NCBI GenBank assembly: GCA_020848075.1
Contig: JADLAV010000009.1
Coordinates: forward strand, 1-49,439
Direction of reading: 5' to 3'
Origin: Burkholderiales bacterium
GTDB taxonomy: Bacteria; Pseudomonadota; Gammaproteobacteria; Burkholderiales; SG8-39
Length of the DNA stretch: 49,439 nt
Positions 33,259 through 42,289 of the stretch are shown in pieces. A model generated the notes under the pieces. The model had not been told where the DNA came from. It was given only the letters and a program-made list of their open reading frames with translations, and searched no databases. Made by a program: the position numbers and the translations under genes. The first letter of the stretch is position 1. The number at the start of each line of letters is the position of its first letter.

Positions 33259-35175
33259 CTACTTGATCAGCTGGACGTACGGGACCTTCTTGATGTCCCA
33301 GTGCTTCGTATCGCGGTTGTAGCGCGAGTTCACGAAGCACTTCCAGTTCTCGTCGTCGATGAAGTTGTAGTCCATCCGGTAGTAGAAGCCCGGGTAGCGG
33401 GTCTCCTCGCGGAACTGGATGTGCTTCATGTGCGCCTCGGCGGCGATGATGCGGTGATAGTTCTCCCACGCGCGCAGGAGCTCGTGCAGGTCCTTCGCCC
33501 GCATCTTGAGCGAGTCCTCCTTGATCATCTCGAGCTTCTTCTCGGCGACCTTGAGCATCGCGCCGTTGGTCCGGTAGTAGGTCGCCACGCCCGCGACGTA
33601 CTCGTCCATCAGCTTCTGCAGCCGGAACTGCAGCATCTTCGGCGTGATGTAGTGCGGGTTGACGTCGATCGCGGTGGTGTAGTCCTTGTGCTCGAGGAAG
33701 GTCTTCACCGGCCGGTAGATCTCCTCGACGAGCTCGGCGGTCGTGCGCGCGGACTCCGGCTTCCAGCCCTTGTTGTCGAGCGCGAAGCGGACCATCGCCT
33801 TCGCCGCGATCCGGCCCTCGGTGAACGAGCCCGAGGAGAACTTGTGGCCGGAGGCGCCCACGCCGTCGCCCGCCGTGAAGAGCCCCTTCACGGTCGTCAT
33901 CGAGCGGTAGCCCCAGCTCCACTCCTTCGGCACGCCCGGCAGATCGGTCGGGCCGGACACCCAGATCCCGGCGCAGCCCGAGTGCGAGCCGAGGAGGTAC
34001 GGCTCGGTCGGCATGATCTCCGAGGGCGTCTTCTCGGGCTCGACGTTCTCGCCCGCCCAGATGCCGCACTGGCCGATCGTCATGTCGAGAAAGTCCTCCC
34101 ATGCCTCGGCCTCGAGGTGCTTGATCTCCTTCGGCGTCATCTTCTCGGCGAGCTTCTGCATCGCGGTCGGCGTGTCCATGTAGATCGGGCCGCGGCCGGC
34201 GAGCATCTCCTCGAGCATGATGTGGTTGCGCAGGCACGTGCCGGGCACGCCCATGCCGTACTTCCCGAAGCGCTTCTCGTCCTTGATGAGGTCGGCGCGC
34301 AGCGTCGAGTAGTCCTCGCCCGCGCCGTTCATCACCTTGGCCTTGAAGAGCAGGAACCACGCGCCCACCGGCCCGTAGCCGTCCTTGAAGCGGGCCGGGA
34401 CGAAGCGGTTCTCCATCATCGTCAGCTCGGCGCCGCACTCGGCGGCCATCGCGTACGTGGAGCCGGCGTTCCACACCGGGTACCAGGCGCGGCCGGTGCC
34501 CTCGCCGACCGAGCGCGGCCGGAACACGTTCACGGCGCCGCCGGCCACGAGCAGGCAGCACTTGAACTTGTAGATGTAGAGCTTGTGCTCGCGCACCGAG
34601 AACCCGGCGGCGGCGGCCACCCGGGTCGGGTCGTTCTTGTCGGTGACCAGCCGGACGATGAAGACCCGCTCGTGGATATCCTCCATCCCGAGCGCCTTCT
34701 TGGCCGCCTCGGCGACGATCCACTTGTAGGACTCGCCGTTGATCATGATCTGCCACTTGCCCGAGCGCACCGGCTTGCCGCCCGCGCGCAGCGACTTGTC
34801 CTCGTCGCCCGGCTGCTTCCAGATCGGCAGGCCCCAATCCTCGAAGTTGTGCACCGAGTCGTCCACGTGGCGGCCGACGTCGTACACCAGGTCCTCGCGG
34901 ATGATGCCCATGAGGTCGTTCCTCACGTAGCGCACGTAATCCGCGGGGTCGTTCTCGCCGCAATAGGTGTTGATCGCCGACAGGCCCTGCGCCACCGCGC
35001 CCGAGCGCGAGAGCGCCGCCTTGTCGACGAGCTTGACCTTGAGGTTCGCGCCGGCGGCCTTCGCCCACTGGCCGATCTCGAAGGCCGCGCCGCAGGCGGC
35101 CATGCCGCCCCCGATGATGAGGACATCGACCTCTTCCTCGATGACCTCGGGGTTCCCGAATCCGTACTCTGCCAT
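33259..35175 (-). CDS. aprA: AprA, adenylylsulfate (APS) reductase alpha subunit
   Basis: In oxidizers AprBA runs in reverse, joining sulfite and AMP to APS with electrons passed to Qmo. The 638-aa FAD protein starts with VLIIGGGMAACGAAFEIG (about 18-35) and has RSGAVAQGLSAINTYCGENDPADYV (broken here; about 57-81), the AprA FAD/substrate region. It also has LLVAGGAVNVFRPRSVGEG and SGSFTEGRIAAKAMVRF. Length is close to other AprA proteins. GAAAGGAAG precedes the ATG; aprB is 61 bp upstream and a strong terminator follows. Confidence 0.95.
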   Translation of the reverse strand: MAEYGFGNPEVIEEEVDVLIIGGGMAACGAAFEIGQWAKAAGANLKVKLVDKAALSRSGAVAQGLSAINTYCGENDPADYVRYVRNDLMGIIREDLVYDVGRHVDDSVHNFEDWGLPIWKQPGDEDKSLRAGGKPVRSGKWQIMINGESYKWIVAEAAKKALGMEDIHERVFIVRLVTDKNDPTRVAAAAGFSVREHKLYIYKFKCCLLVAGGAVNVFRPRSVGEGTGRAWYPVWNAGSTYAMAAECGAELTMMENRFVPARFKDGYGPVGAWFLLFKAKVMNGAGEDYSTLRADLIKDEKRFGKYGMGVPGTCLRNHIMLEEMLAGRGPIYMDTPTAMQKLAEKMTPKEIKHLEAEAWEDFLDMTIGQCGIWAGENVEPEKTPSEIMPTEPYLLGSHSGCAGIWVSGPTDLPGVPKEWSWGYRSMTTVKGLFTAGDGVGASGHKFSSGSFTEGRIAAKAMVRFALDNKGWKPESARTTAELVEEIYRPVKTFLEHKDYTTAIDVNPHYITPKMLQFRLQKLMDEYVAGVATYYRTNGAMLKVAEKKLEMIKEDSLKMRAKDLHELLRAWENYHRIIAAEAHMKHIQFREETRYPGFYYRMDYNFIDDENWKCFVNSRYNRDTKHWDIKKVPYVQLIK

Positions 35176-35236
35176 GTCGCTTCCTTTCAGTGCCGGCTGC
35201 GCTCGACCCTGGAGCGCCCTGCCGTCAATCCCGGTA

Positions 35237-35701
35237 TCAGCTCTTGACGAACTGGCTCATGTCGACCTTGTGCGTGCCCTTGGTGAAGAGCACCTTGTCG
35301 TCGTTCGCGTCCTTCCAGTCGGCAGCGGGCTTGCCGCCGTACGGATCCGCCGAACCTTCCGGAGTCGTGCGGATCGGGAACTTGAAGCGCTTGACGGTCC
35401 CGTTCCTGAACTTGATGGTCCACAGGATGGAGTCCGACCCGCGCAGCGGCTGGACCGACGCGCCGAGCGGCACGATGTCCGCGTAGTGGCGCACCTCGAT
35501 CGCGTTCTGCGGGCAGATCTTCACGCAGGAGTAGCACTCCCAGCACTGCTCCGGCTCCTGGTTGAACGCCTTCATGGCATGCCCGGTCTGCGAGCCGTCC
35601 TTGTCGAGCAGCATCAGATCGTGCGGGCAGATGTACATGCAGGCGGTCTTGTCCTGACCCTTGCAGCCATCGCACTTGTCGGTCCGTACGTAAGTCGGCA
35701 T
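35237..35701 (-). CDS. aprB: AprB, APS reductase beta (ferredoxin) subunit
   Basis: The 154-aa subunit wires AprA to its electron partner through two [4Fe-4S] clusters: CDGCKGQDKTACMYICPHD (about 10-28) and CWECYSCVKICPQNAIEVR (about 47-65). The C-terminal tail (about 80-154) wraps AprA in known structures. GGAGAGG precedes the ATG. It is the middle gene of sat-aprB-aprA. Confidence 0.95.
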   Translation of the reverse strand: MPTYVRTDKCDGCKGQDKTACMYICPHDLMLLDKDGSQTGHAMKAFNQEPEQCWECYSCVKICPQNAIEVRHYADIVPLGASVQPLRGSDSILWTIKFRNGTVKRFKFPIRTTPEGSADPYGGKPAADWKDANDDKVLFTKGTHKVDMSQFVKS

Positions 35702-35717
35702 TGCCCTCTCCTAAGAA

Positions 35718-35812
35718 AACCTCAACGCTGAAGCGCAGAGCGCGCAGAGAAAACCGCAGGTTGCCGTACCGCCTCTTGCACCTGTGCGCCCTCTGCGTCT
35801 CCGCGTTGCATG
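35718..35812. repeat. Dispersed CTCTGCG-type inverted repeat between sat and aprB
   Basis: Two arms face each other: CAACGCTGAAGCGCAGAG near 35722 and CTCTGCGTCTCCGCGTTG near 35792. They resemble the CTCTGCGTTCTCTGCG repeats common between genes in many proteobacteria. The spacer would be in the sat-aprBA transcript and could fold into a hairpin. Confidence 0.55.
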
Positions 35813-35814
35813 AC

Positions 35815-37044
35815 TCAGCGCGCCGAGTGGCCGGCGAGCTTCACTTCCACCTTCTCGTGCGCCGCGAGGCCGGCGTAGTACTCGCGCAGGATCTCCAGCA
35901 CCTCCGGCCGGCTGAACTCCGCCGGCACCGGCGCGCCCTCGGAGAGCCACTTGCGCAGCTTGGTGCCCGAGACGAGCAGGCGGTCCTTGTCGTCGTGCGG
36001 GCAGGTGCGCGCCGACGCCATGCCGCCGCACTGGTAGCACCAGAACGTCCAGTCGATCTTGAGCGGTTGCGTCTCGAGCGAGCCTGCCGGGATCTCGTCG
36101 AAGATCCGGTGGGCGTCGAACGGCCCGTAATAGCTGCCCACGCCCGCATGGTCGCGGCCGACGATGAGATGCGAGCACCCGTAGTTCTGCCGGAAGAGCG
36201 CGTGCAGGAGCGCCTCCCGCGGCCCGGCGTACCGCATGTCGAGGGGATAGCCCGCCTGCACCACGGTCTTCGGCACGAAGTACTTCTCGATGAGCACCGA
36301 GATCGCCTTGGTGCGGACCTCGGCGGGGATGTCGCCGGGCTTGAGCGCGCCGAGGAGCGAGTGGATGAGGACGCCGTCGCAGGTCTCGATCGCGACCTTC
36401 GCCAGGTACTCGTGCGAACGGTGCATCGGGTTGCGCGTCTGAAATGCCGCGACCTTGGACCACCCGAGCGACGTGAAGAGCGCGCGCGTCTCCTGCGGCG
36501 TCATGAACAGCGCGCCGTAGCGCTCCGGGAACCCGCCGGTCGAGAGCACCCGCACCGGGCCGGCGAGATTGACGTCGCCCTGCTCCATCACCATCTTGAC
36601 GCCCGGGTGCTCGAGATCGGTGGTCTTGAAGACCGTCATGCACTCGTGGCGCTTGTCGATCGTGTACTTCTCGGTGACGCGCATCGTGGCGAGGATGGCG
36701 CCGTCCTCGGGATCCACCAGCGCGACCGCGGCGCCCGCCTTGATCGAGCCGGCGGTCGTGGGGTCGGTGGAGAGCGTGACCGGGATGGGCCAGAAGAGGC
36801 CGCTGTTCGGCGCGCTGGCGAGCTTCATCGCATCGCAGACGCCCTGCCAATCGCCGTGCGACATGAAGCCCTCGAGCGGCGTGAAGCCGCCGATGCCGAG
36901 CATGATCAGGTCGCCCTTCTCGCGCGAGCTGACCGTGACCGGCGGCAGCGTGCGCGCGCGCGCGAGCTCCGCGCTGCGCTCCGCGCCTTCGAGCAGCAGG
37001 GGCTTGAGGCGTCCTCCGCCGTGGGGGCTGACTAACTGCGGCAC
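35815..37044 (-). CDS. sat: Sat, ATP sulfurylase (sulfate adenylyltransferase)
   Basis: Converts APS and pyrophosphate to ATP and sulfate, the energy-conserving last step of indirect sulfite oxidation. The 409-aa homo-oligomeric type has [14 protein letters not shown] (about 194-207) and [18 protein letters not shown] (about 287-304), both diagnostic, plus zinc-ligand-like cysteines in [17 protein letters not shown] (about 334-350). I chose GTG at 37044 because AGGAGG lies 5 nt upstream; an upstream in-frame GTG at 37062 would encode residues within that ribosome site. It heads sat-aprB-aprA. Confidence 0.95.
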   Translation of the reverse strand: MPQLVSPHGGGRLKPLLLEGAERSAELARARTLPPVTVSSREKGDLIMLGIGGFTPLEGFMSHGDWQGVCDAMKLASAPNSGLFWPIPVTLSTDPTTAGSIKAGAAVALVDPEDGAILATMRVTEKYTIDKRHECMTVFKTTDLEHPGVKMVMEQGDVNLAGPVRVLSTGGFPERYGALFMTPQETRALFTSLGWSKVAAFQTRNPMHRSHEYLAKVAIETCDGVLIHSLLGALKPGDIPAEVRTKAISVLIEKYFVPKTVVQAGYPLDMRYAGPREALLHALFRQNYGCSHLIVGRDHAGVGSYYGPFDAHRIFDEIPAGSLETQPLKIDWTFWCYQCGGMASARTCPHDDKDRLLVSGTKLRKWLSEGAPVPAEFSRPEVLEILREYYAGLAAHEKVEVKLAGHSAR

Positions 37045-37375
37045 GATCCCTCCTGTAGACACGGTGAACGCGGTCCCGCCGCGCCGTCCGCCTGGTGATG
37101 TGCCGCCCCTGTTCGAATCGTGTTGCGCGGTGCGCGCGAAGTCCCCGCACCCGGGTCGGCAGGCGCTCTATTCTGACGGCACCATGGCCGGGTACCCAAA
37201 GTGGTTATTTTGATCCGCTGATAAGGCACTCTGCTCGGTGCAGCGCCGGCGACTGGGGCTGCGGGCGCCAAGCGGCACCCCGGGGTGCCGGAATGGCTTG
37301 GCGCCCCGGTATCGACGCCTGGAACGGGCTTGGTAGACTTGCGGTATCGGTCCACGACCTTCCTTGGGGAAGCAG
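37045..37375. other. 331-bp divergent intergenic region with a compound palindrome
   Basis: No gene is seen. It separates sat (minus) from a small plus-strand gene, so it should hold two divergent promoters, though none could be fixed with confidence. At 37265-37304 outer arms GCGCCAAGC and GCTTGGCGC enclose a perfect 16-bp palindrome GGCACCCCGGGGTGCC and a 6-nt spacer. Confidence 0.6.
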
Positions 37376-37741
37376 ATGAGCGCAACACCCGTTACCGCGC
37401 CCGCCACCGCCCCCGGCGGCAGCTCGGGCGAGATCCTGGGCAAGCAGTCCTTCAAGCCCGACACGCGCTACACGCTGACCTGGAAGAGCGAAACCGGCCG
37501 CGAGCGCGCGCTGAACCTCTACGTCTACCGCGTCTACGACAGCTTCATGGTGGCACGGGAGACCTCCGGCCCGGGGCTGGTGCGAAAGATCGCCTACGCC
37601 GACGTCGCGCGCATCGTGCGCGAGCAGCCAGTTCCCCCGGCCGAGCGCTATTTCCTGCCGCCGGCGGTGCTCGACGAGAAGAACTGGCGCGACCGCACGG
37701 TGATGCAGCACTACGCCACCGCGCCCGGACTCGGCAAGTAG
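37376..37741 (+). CDS. Hypothetical protein, 121 aa, upstream of a ChrB-like gene
   Basis: Family not recognised. The first 25 residues are a Pro/Ala/Thr-rich disordered-looking stretch; the rest is beta-rich with many aromatic residues (LTWKSETGRERALNLYVYR, about 40-58) and no cysteine, signal or TM segment. The ATG at 37376 is preceded by GGGGA. It ends one base before the GTG of the ChrB-like gene, which strongly suggests co-translation and a shared function. Confidence 0.65.
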   Translation: MSATPVTAPATAPGGSSGEILGKQSFKPDTRYTLTWKSETGRERALNLYVYRVYDSFMVARETSGPGLVRKIAYADVARIVREQPVPPAERYFLPPAVLDEKNWRDRTVMQHYATAPGLGK

Positions 37742-37742
37742 C

Positions 37743-38747
37743 GTGAGCGACACGAGCCAGCCCGCAGGCGGTGCGCCCGCGCTCTGGCTCGCGCTGGTCG
37801 CGGCGCTGCCGCGCGACGACGCCGCAGGGCGGATGCACGTCCTTCGCACGCTCGAGGGGCTCGGATGCGCCGTGATGCGCGAAGGGGTCTACCTGCTGCC
37901 CGATACGCCGGCGAACCGCGCGAACTTCCGGCGGCTGGCCGACCACATCGCGCGCATCAAGGGCGATGCGTGGCTGCTGCCGATCCATCTGGAGAGCCCC
38001 ACGGAGGCGAAGGCCTTGCGCACGATGTTCGACCGCAGCGGACGGTACAGCGAGCTCATCAAGACGGTCGAGGGCCTGAAGGCGGGATTCGGCGTGTCCG
38101 ACCCGACCGCCATCGCGCAGGTCCTTTCGAAGCAGCGTCGCGAGCTGGAGTCGATCACTTCCCTCGACTTCTTCGTCTCCCCGCTCAAGGAGCGGGCCGA
38201 GCGCCTGCTCACCGACATGGAAGCGCGGGTGCGCGACATGATGTTCCCCGAGGGGCGAGCGGCGGCGGGCGCGCGGCCGGCCACGCGCTCGAAGCGGCAG
38301 TACTTCCGCCGGGCGTGGGCGACCCGCAAACCCCTGTTCGCCGATCGCCTGGCGAGCGCATGGCTGATCCGGCGCTTCATCGATCCCGAGGCGACGATGC
38401 TCTGGCTCGACAAGCGCGAGCCCTGCCCGGGGACGGCGGTCGGGTTCGGCTTCGAGGGAGCCACCTTCTGCAACTCGAAAGCGCGCGTGACGTACGAGGA
38501 GCTGCTCGCGAGCTTCGGCCTCGACAAGCAGCCGAGCCTGGCGAAGATCGGCGCGCTGGTGCACGCGCTCGACGCCGGCAACAAGCAGATGCCCGAGGCC
38601 GCCGGCGTGGAGACGCTGCTCGCCGGCGCGCGACACCGGGCCGCCAACGAGGACGAGCTCCTGCGCGAGAGCGAGCGGACGTTCGACCTGCTCTACGAGG
38701 CGTACTACGAAGTGCCGGCGAAGAAGCCGGAGGATCCCAAGAAGTAG
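37743..38747 (+). CDS. chrB: ChrB-domain protein (chromate-resistance type)
   Basis: ChrB proteins sense chromate and control chrA, while many ChrB-domain proteins have unknown roles. The 334-aa protein has an N-terminal ChrB-N-like part (LWLALVAALPRDDAAGRMHVLRTLEGLG, broken; about 14-42) and the C-terminal ChrB domain starting RKPLFADRLASAWLIRRFIDPEA (broken; about 197-219), then FCNSKARVTYEEL. The start is GTG, one base after the upstream stop. No chrA is in the window, so chromate resistance is not shown. Chromate is a sulfate analogue that enters ATP-sulfurylase chemistry, a possible reason for its place beside sat; that is inference. Confidence 0.8.
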   Translation: MSDTSQPAGGAPALWLALVAALPRDDAAGRMHVLRTLEGLGCAVMREGVYLLPDTPANRANFRRLADHIARIKGDAWLLPIHLESPTEAKALRTMFDRSGRYSELIKTVEGLKAGFGVSDPTAIAQVLSKQRRELESITSLDFFVSPLKERAERLLTDMEARVRDMMFPEGRAAAGARPATRSKRQYFRRAWATRKPLFADRLASAWLIRRFIDPEATMLWLDKREPCPGTAVGFGFEGATFCNSKARVTYEELLASFGLDKQPSLAKIGALVHALDAGNKQMPEAAGVETLLAGARHRAANEDELLRESERTFDLLYEAYYEVPAKKPEDPKK

Positions 38748-38809
38748 CCGTTAGCGCGTGCCTGAACCCCGGTCGCAACGCGCGAACCACCCCGGCTGCT
38801 CCGCAGCCA

Positions 38810-38860
38810 CCCCTCCTTGAAAAGGAGGGGATCTTCCTTCCCCTCCTCCTTGAGGAGGAG
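38810..38860. repeat. CTCCTT/AAGGAG hairpin pair with alternative folds
   Basis: CCCCTCCTT and AAGGAGGGG (38810-38830) form a 9-bp stem, and CTCCTC/GAGGAG (38843-38857) a second. The right arm of the first can also pair with CCCCTCCT at 38840-38847, so two folds exclude each other. Such CCTCCTT repeats are common dispersed elements. Between two convergent genes it may serve as a terminator. Confidence 0.6.
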
Positions 38861-38891
38861 ACGAACTTGGCGCAGCCGCTGATGCCCGCTG

Positions 38892-39003
38892 CGGAGAGCC
38901 GCCCCCATCTCGGAGAACCGCCTCCTATCTCAGAGAACCGCCTCCCATTTCGGAGAGCGGCGCCCCATTTCGGCGCAACGCTCCCCGCTTCGGCCAAACG
39001 CTA
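38892..39003. repeat. 20-bp tandem repeat, about 5.6 decaying copies
   Basis: Units start at 38891/2, 38911, 38931, 38951, 38971 and 38991, consensus CGGAGARCCGCCYCCCATYT. The left units are closest to each other and the right ones diverge. The last partial unit runs into the stop codon of the M48 protease gene, so the array forms its immediate 3' flank. Confidence 0.85.
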
Positions 39004-40464
39004 TTTCTTCGCGCGGATCTCTTCTTCGCGCATCCGCCGCAGCTCGCGCAGCCGGGCATCGACTGCCGAGAGGGAGTAGAAGTCGGCGTCTCCGGCCCGC
39101 TGGGCGAGCTGGAGTTGCTCGATCGCGGCCGGCACGCTGCCTTGCAGGACGTAGACCTCCGCGAGCATCCGGTGCTCCTCGGTGCGCTTGCCGAGAGCCG
39201 AATAGCTTCGCGCCTGCATCTCGTAGGCCTTCGCATTTTGCGCGTCGCGCCGGGCGAGGTCCGCCAGCATGGCGAGCGCATCCCGGTGGCGGCCCACGGC
39301 CTGGAGCTCGGCCGCATACGCATAACCGACGCCCAGATCGTCGCCGTAGCGCGAATACGCCGCCGCCAGGATCGCGACCGCGCCGGCGTGGTCGCCGGCC
39401 GCGCTCTTGATGCGCGCCGCGAGCGTCTCGACCATCGGGTGCTGCAGGCCCGCCTCGCGCACGCGCGCGAGCTCGGCGGCGGCCGCGGGTAAATCGTTCG
39501 CGCGCAGGAGCGCGCTCGCGTAGCCGTAGCGCGCCACTGCCTCGTTCGCGAAACGCCGCTCCCGCAAAACGTCGCGGAAGTGGGCCGTTGCGTCTTCCGG
39601 CCGGCCGGCTTCCGCCCGCAGCTTCGCGCGCACCAGGCCGAAAGCGACGCTGTCGACGTGTCGATGCGGCGGCGCCTCCTGCGCGCGGTTCTGCATGTCC
39701 GCGATCCGCTCGGCCGTGATCGGGTGGCTGCGCAGGTAGCCCGGCGCATTGTTCTCGTAGAGGCGCGTGGCCCGCTGCAGCCGCTCGAAGAAGTCGGGCG
39801 CGCCCTGCGCGTCGAAGCCTGCGTTCTCCAGCATCTGGAAGCCGACGCGGTCCGCTTCACGCTCGAAGTCGCGGCTGTAGCTGAGCGAGGCCTGGAGCGG
39901 CGCCGCCTGCGCAGCAACCGCCGCCGCCTGGGCAACCTGGGGGCTGGAACGGGCCGCAAGCAGCGCCAGGGCGAATGCCGCCATGCTGGCGATCTGCAGC
40001 TGGCTCTGCTTCGCCACCATTCGCGCCATGTGGTGCTGCGTGACGTGCGCGATCTCGTGCGCGACCACCGAAGCGAGCTCGGATTCGGTCTGGGCGGTCA
40101 GCAGCAGCCCCGTATTGAGACCGATGTGGCCGCCAGGCAGCGCAAAGGCGTTCACCTGCGGATCGCGGATCACGAAGAATTCGAACGACCGGCCGGCGCC
40201 GCCGCGCGCGTTGGCGAGCTCGTCGCCCAGGCGCTGTGCGTACGCGTTGACCTCGGGATCGTCCACGTACGCGGGATCGCGCCGGATGTCGCGCATGATC
40301 GATTCGCCGATCCGGCGCTCCTCGGCGGGCGAGAGATCGGCCTGCGAAGCCTCGCCGAGATCGGGCAGATTCTGTGCGGCAACCGGCTGCACGAACGGAG
40401 GCGGCACGGCAGCGAGCGTGGCCGCGACCGTGGCTGCGAGGAGCCGGGAATGGATGGTCAACAC
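39001..40464 (-). CDS. bepA: BepA-like M48 metalloprotease with TPR repeats
   Basis: BepA assists or degrades outer-membrane proteins in the periplasm. The 487-aa protein has a signal peptide (1-30, ending VQPVAAQ), the M48 zinc motif VVAHEIAHVTQHH (HEXXH, about 133-145), a third ligand region FEREADRVGFQML, and a C-terminal TPR-like helical domain from about 290 to the end. Length matches BepA (about 490). It is transcribed toward the tandem repeats and divergent from moaC. Confidence 0.88.
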   Translation of the reverse strand: MLTIHSRLLAATVAATLAAVPPPFVQPVAAQNLPDLGEASQADLSPAEERRIGESIMRDIRRDPAYVDDPEVNAYAQRLGDELANARGGAGRSFEFFVIRDPQVNAFALPGGHIGLNTGLLLTAQTESELASVVAHEIAHVTQHHMARMVAKQSQLQIASMAAFALALLAARSSPQVAQAAAVAAQAAPLQASLSYSRDFEREADRVGFQMLENAGFDAQGAPDFFERLQRATRLYENNAPGYLRSHPITAERIADMQNRAQEAPPHRHVDSVAFGLVRAKLRAEAGRPEDATAHFRDVLRERRFANEAVARYGYASALLRANDLPAAAAELARVREAGLQHPMVETLAARIKSAAGDHAGAVAILAAAYSRYGDDLGVGYAYAAELQAVGRHRDALAMLADLARRDAQNAKAYEMQARSYSALGKRTEEHRMLAEVYVLQGSVPAAIEQLQLAQRAGDADFYSLSAVDARLRELRRMREEEIRAKK

Positions 40465-40595
40465 GCCCTTATGATACCTGCGGGCTGCCGAGGTTCCGCG
40501 CGGCGCCGGGCCGGACCCGGGCCGCCGAGGCAGTCCGGGGCGCTGCCTGAGGCATAATGCCGGGCCGGAATATCGCCCATGCCGGCTTCTCGCGC

Positions 40596-41081
40596 ATGAA
40601 GCAGCCGCTCAGTCATTTCGACGCACACGGCCAGGCCCACATGGTGGACGTGGGCGCCAAAGCCGAGACGCACCGCGTCGCGCGCGCGCGCGGAGCGATC
40701 CGCATGCGACCCGAGACGCTGGCGCTCGTCCGCTCGGGCACCGCTAAGAAGGGCGACGTGCTCGGTGTCGCGCGCGTCGCGGCGATCCAGGCGGCCAAGC
40801 GCACGGCCGACCTGATTCCGCTCTGCCATCCGCTCGCGCTGACGCGCGTCGGCGCCGAGTTCGAGGTCGACGCCAAGCAGTCCGCGGTAGCGCTCACGGT
40901 CACCGTCGAGACCTTCGGGCGCACCGGTGTCGAGATGGAGGCGCTCACCGCGGTAACGGTCGGCCTGCTCACGGTGTACGACATGTGCAAGGCCGCCGAT
41001 CGCGGCATGCGCATAGAAGATGTCCGGCTGATCGAGAAATCCGGCGGCCGATCGGGCCGCTACCTCGCTGAAGAAGAATGA
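40596..41081 (+). CDS. moaC: MoaC, cyclic pyranopterin monophosphate synthase
   Basis: Catalyses the second half of the first step of molybdenum cofactor synthesis. The 161-aa protein has all family signatures: [18 protein letters not shown] (about 16-33), [13 protein letters not shown] (about 74-86) and the catalytic [23 protein letters not shown] (broken; about 115-137), then [10 protein letters not shown]. The ATG at 40596 gives the usual length. It sits between bepA and soxYZAXB. A cofactor gene here fits the molybdenum need of SoeA, though moaC is found in many contexts. Confidence 0.95.
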   Translation: MKQPLSHFDAHGQAHMVDVGAKAETHRVARARGAIRMRPETLALVRSGTAKKGDVLGVARVAAIQAAKRTADLIPLCHPLALTRVGAEFEVDAKQSAVALTVTVETFGRTGVEMEALTAVTVGLLTVYDMCKAADRGMRIEDVRLIEKSGGRSGRYLAEEE

Positions 41082-41327
41082 GCGCCCTCCGCCCGCCCGC
41101 GGAAAACGAACCGCAATTGCCGCGACCGGTGGGCACATTAGGCCGCCTTATGAATGCCCTCGCAATTTCGTTCCCGGCCGCCTTGCCTCGGGGCAGCTTT
41201 TGTGAGTACCCTCCCGCGCGGATCGCCAACAAGAAAGCAGGCGGGACCTGTCGCGGTTCCGTGCCGAGCCGCGCGACCGAATTCCCGGACCGAGCGTCAA
41301 CCCGCACCATAGGAGATTGGAGGAGCG
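41082..41327 (+). promoter_or_regulatory. Upstream region of the sox operon
   Basis: The 246 bp between moaC and soxY hold no gene. An imperfect dyad around CATTAGGCCGCCTTATGAATG (41137-41157) stands out from the GC-rich surroundings and could be an operator. GGAGGAGCG just before 41328 is a strong ribosome site. No promoter hexamers were fixed. Confidence 0.3.
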
Positions 41328-41795
41328 ATGGACTACACGCGTAGAGGCCTCCTGAGAGGCGCCGGCACCGCAGGGGCGCTCGTCGCCGCATTCGCGACCG
41401 GAGCGCTGCGGCCGGCGGACGTCTTTGCCGCCTGGAACAAGAGCGCATTCGACGCCAAGAGCACCGCCGACGCGATGAAGGCGCTGAACGTCGCGGGGGC
41501 GGCCGACAGCACGGACATCGTGATCCGGGCGCCGGACATCGCCGAGAACGGCGCGGTCGTGCCGATCGACATCACGAGCAACATCCCCGGCACGGAGAGC
41601 ATCTCGCTCTTCGTCGACAAGAACCCGTTCCCCTACGTCGGCACGTTCGATGTCGCCAAGGGCGCGATGCCATACGTCCACGTCCGGGTGAAGATCGGCG
41701 AATCGTCGAACGTGCGCGCGGTGGTCGCGGCCGCGGGCAAGTACTACCAGGCCGCCAAGGAAGTCAAGGTGACGATCGGCGGCTGCGGCGGCTGA
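41328..41795 (+). CDS. soxY: SoxY, sulfur-carrier subunit
   Basis: SoxY holds thiosulfate-derived sulfur on a C-terminal cysteine. The 155-aa protein has a Tat signal (TRRGLLRGAGTAGALVAA, about 4-21), a beta-sandwich domain and the mandatory flexible end GGCGG with Cys153. VTIGGCGG is complete. GGAGGAGCG lies before the ATG. It is the first gene of soxYZAXB. Confidence 0.96.
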   Translation: MDYTRRGLLRGAGTAGALVAAFATGALRPADVFAAWNKSAFDAKSTADAMKALNVAGAADSTDIVIRAPDIAENGAVVPIDITSNIPGTESISLFVDKNPFPYVGTFDVAKGAMPYVHVRVKIGESSNVRAVVAAAGKYYQAAKEVKVTIGGCGG

Positions 41796-41842
41796 TCGGT
41801 TCGGCGAGAGAGTGGCGAGAGAGGCGACGGAGGAGCAGAAAC

Positions 41843-42157
41843 ATGGGCGACCCGATGAAGATCCGGGCGAAGCTGGAAGGCGACATCGCGGACGTGCGCG
41901 TATTGATGGCGCACCCGATGGAGACGGGCCAGCGCAAGGACGCTGCCGGCAAGGTGATCCCCGCGCATTTCATCAAGGAGATCCGCGCCGAGCTGAACGG
42001 CAAAGTAGTGTGGACCGCGGACATCAGCCAGGCGGTGTCCAGAAACCCGGTCTTCGCGTTCAAGGTCAAGGGCGCGAAAGGGGGCGACAAGCTGCGGATC
42101 ACCTGGGAAGACAACACCGGCGACAAGCGCACGGACGAGATCACGCTCGGCAGCTAG
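41843..42157 (+). CDS. soxZ: SoxZ, partner of SoxY
   Basis: A 104-aa immunoglobulin-like protein that forms the SoxYZ carrier. It has the family patterns VLMAHPMETGQRKDAAGKVIPAHFI (broken; about 20-44) and FKVKGAKGGDKLRITWEDN. There is no own signal peptide, as usual: SoxZ is exported with SoxY by the Tat route. It is 47 bp after soxY with AGGAG upstream. Confidence 0.96.
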   Translation: MGDPMKIRAKLEGDIADVRVLMAHPMETGQRKDAAGKVIPAHFIKEIRAELNGKVVWTADISQAVSRNPVFAFKVKGAKGGDKLRITWEDNTGDKRTDEITLGS

Positions 42158-42289
42158 GCGCCCGACACGAAGTTCTCGACAAGAAGAACCCGCCCGGCAG
42201 CGACCGGGCACCGTGAGGCGACGCAGAAGCGCGACCGGCCGGGGGCGGATCCCACGGCGGTCATTGCGCCGCAACCTTTGGAGGAGCTG

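Noticed and set aside
37045-37062. Upstream GTG start for sat at 37062
   Set aside because: The AGGAGG ribosome site lies inside that extension, pointing to the GTG at 37044.
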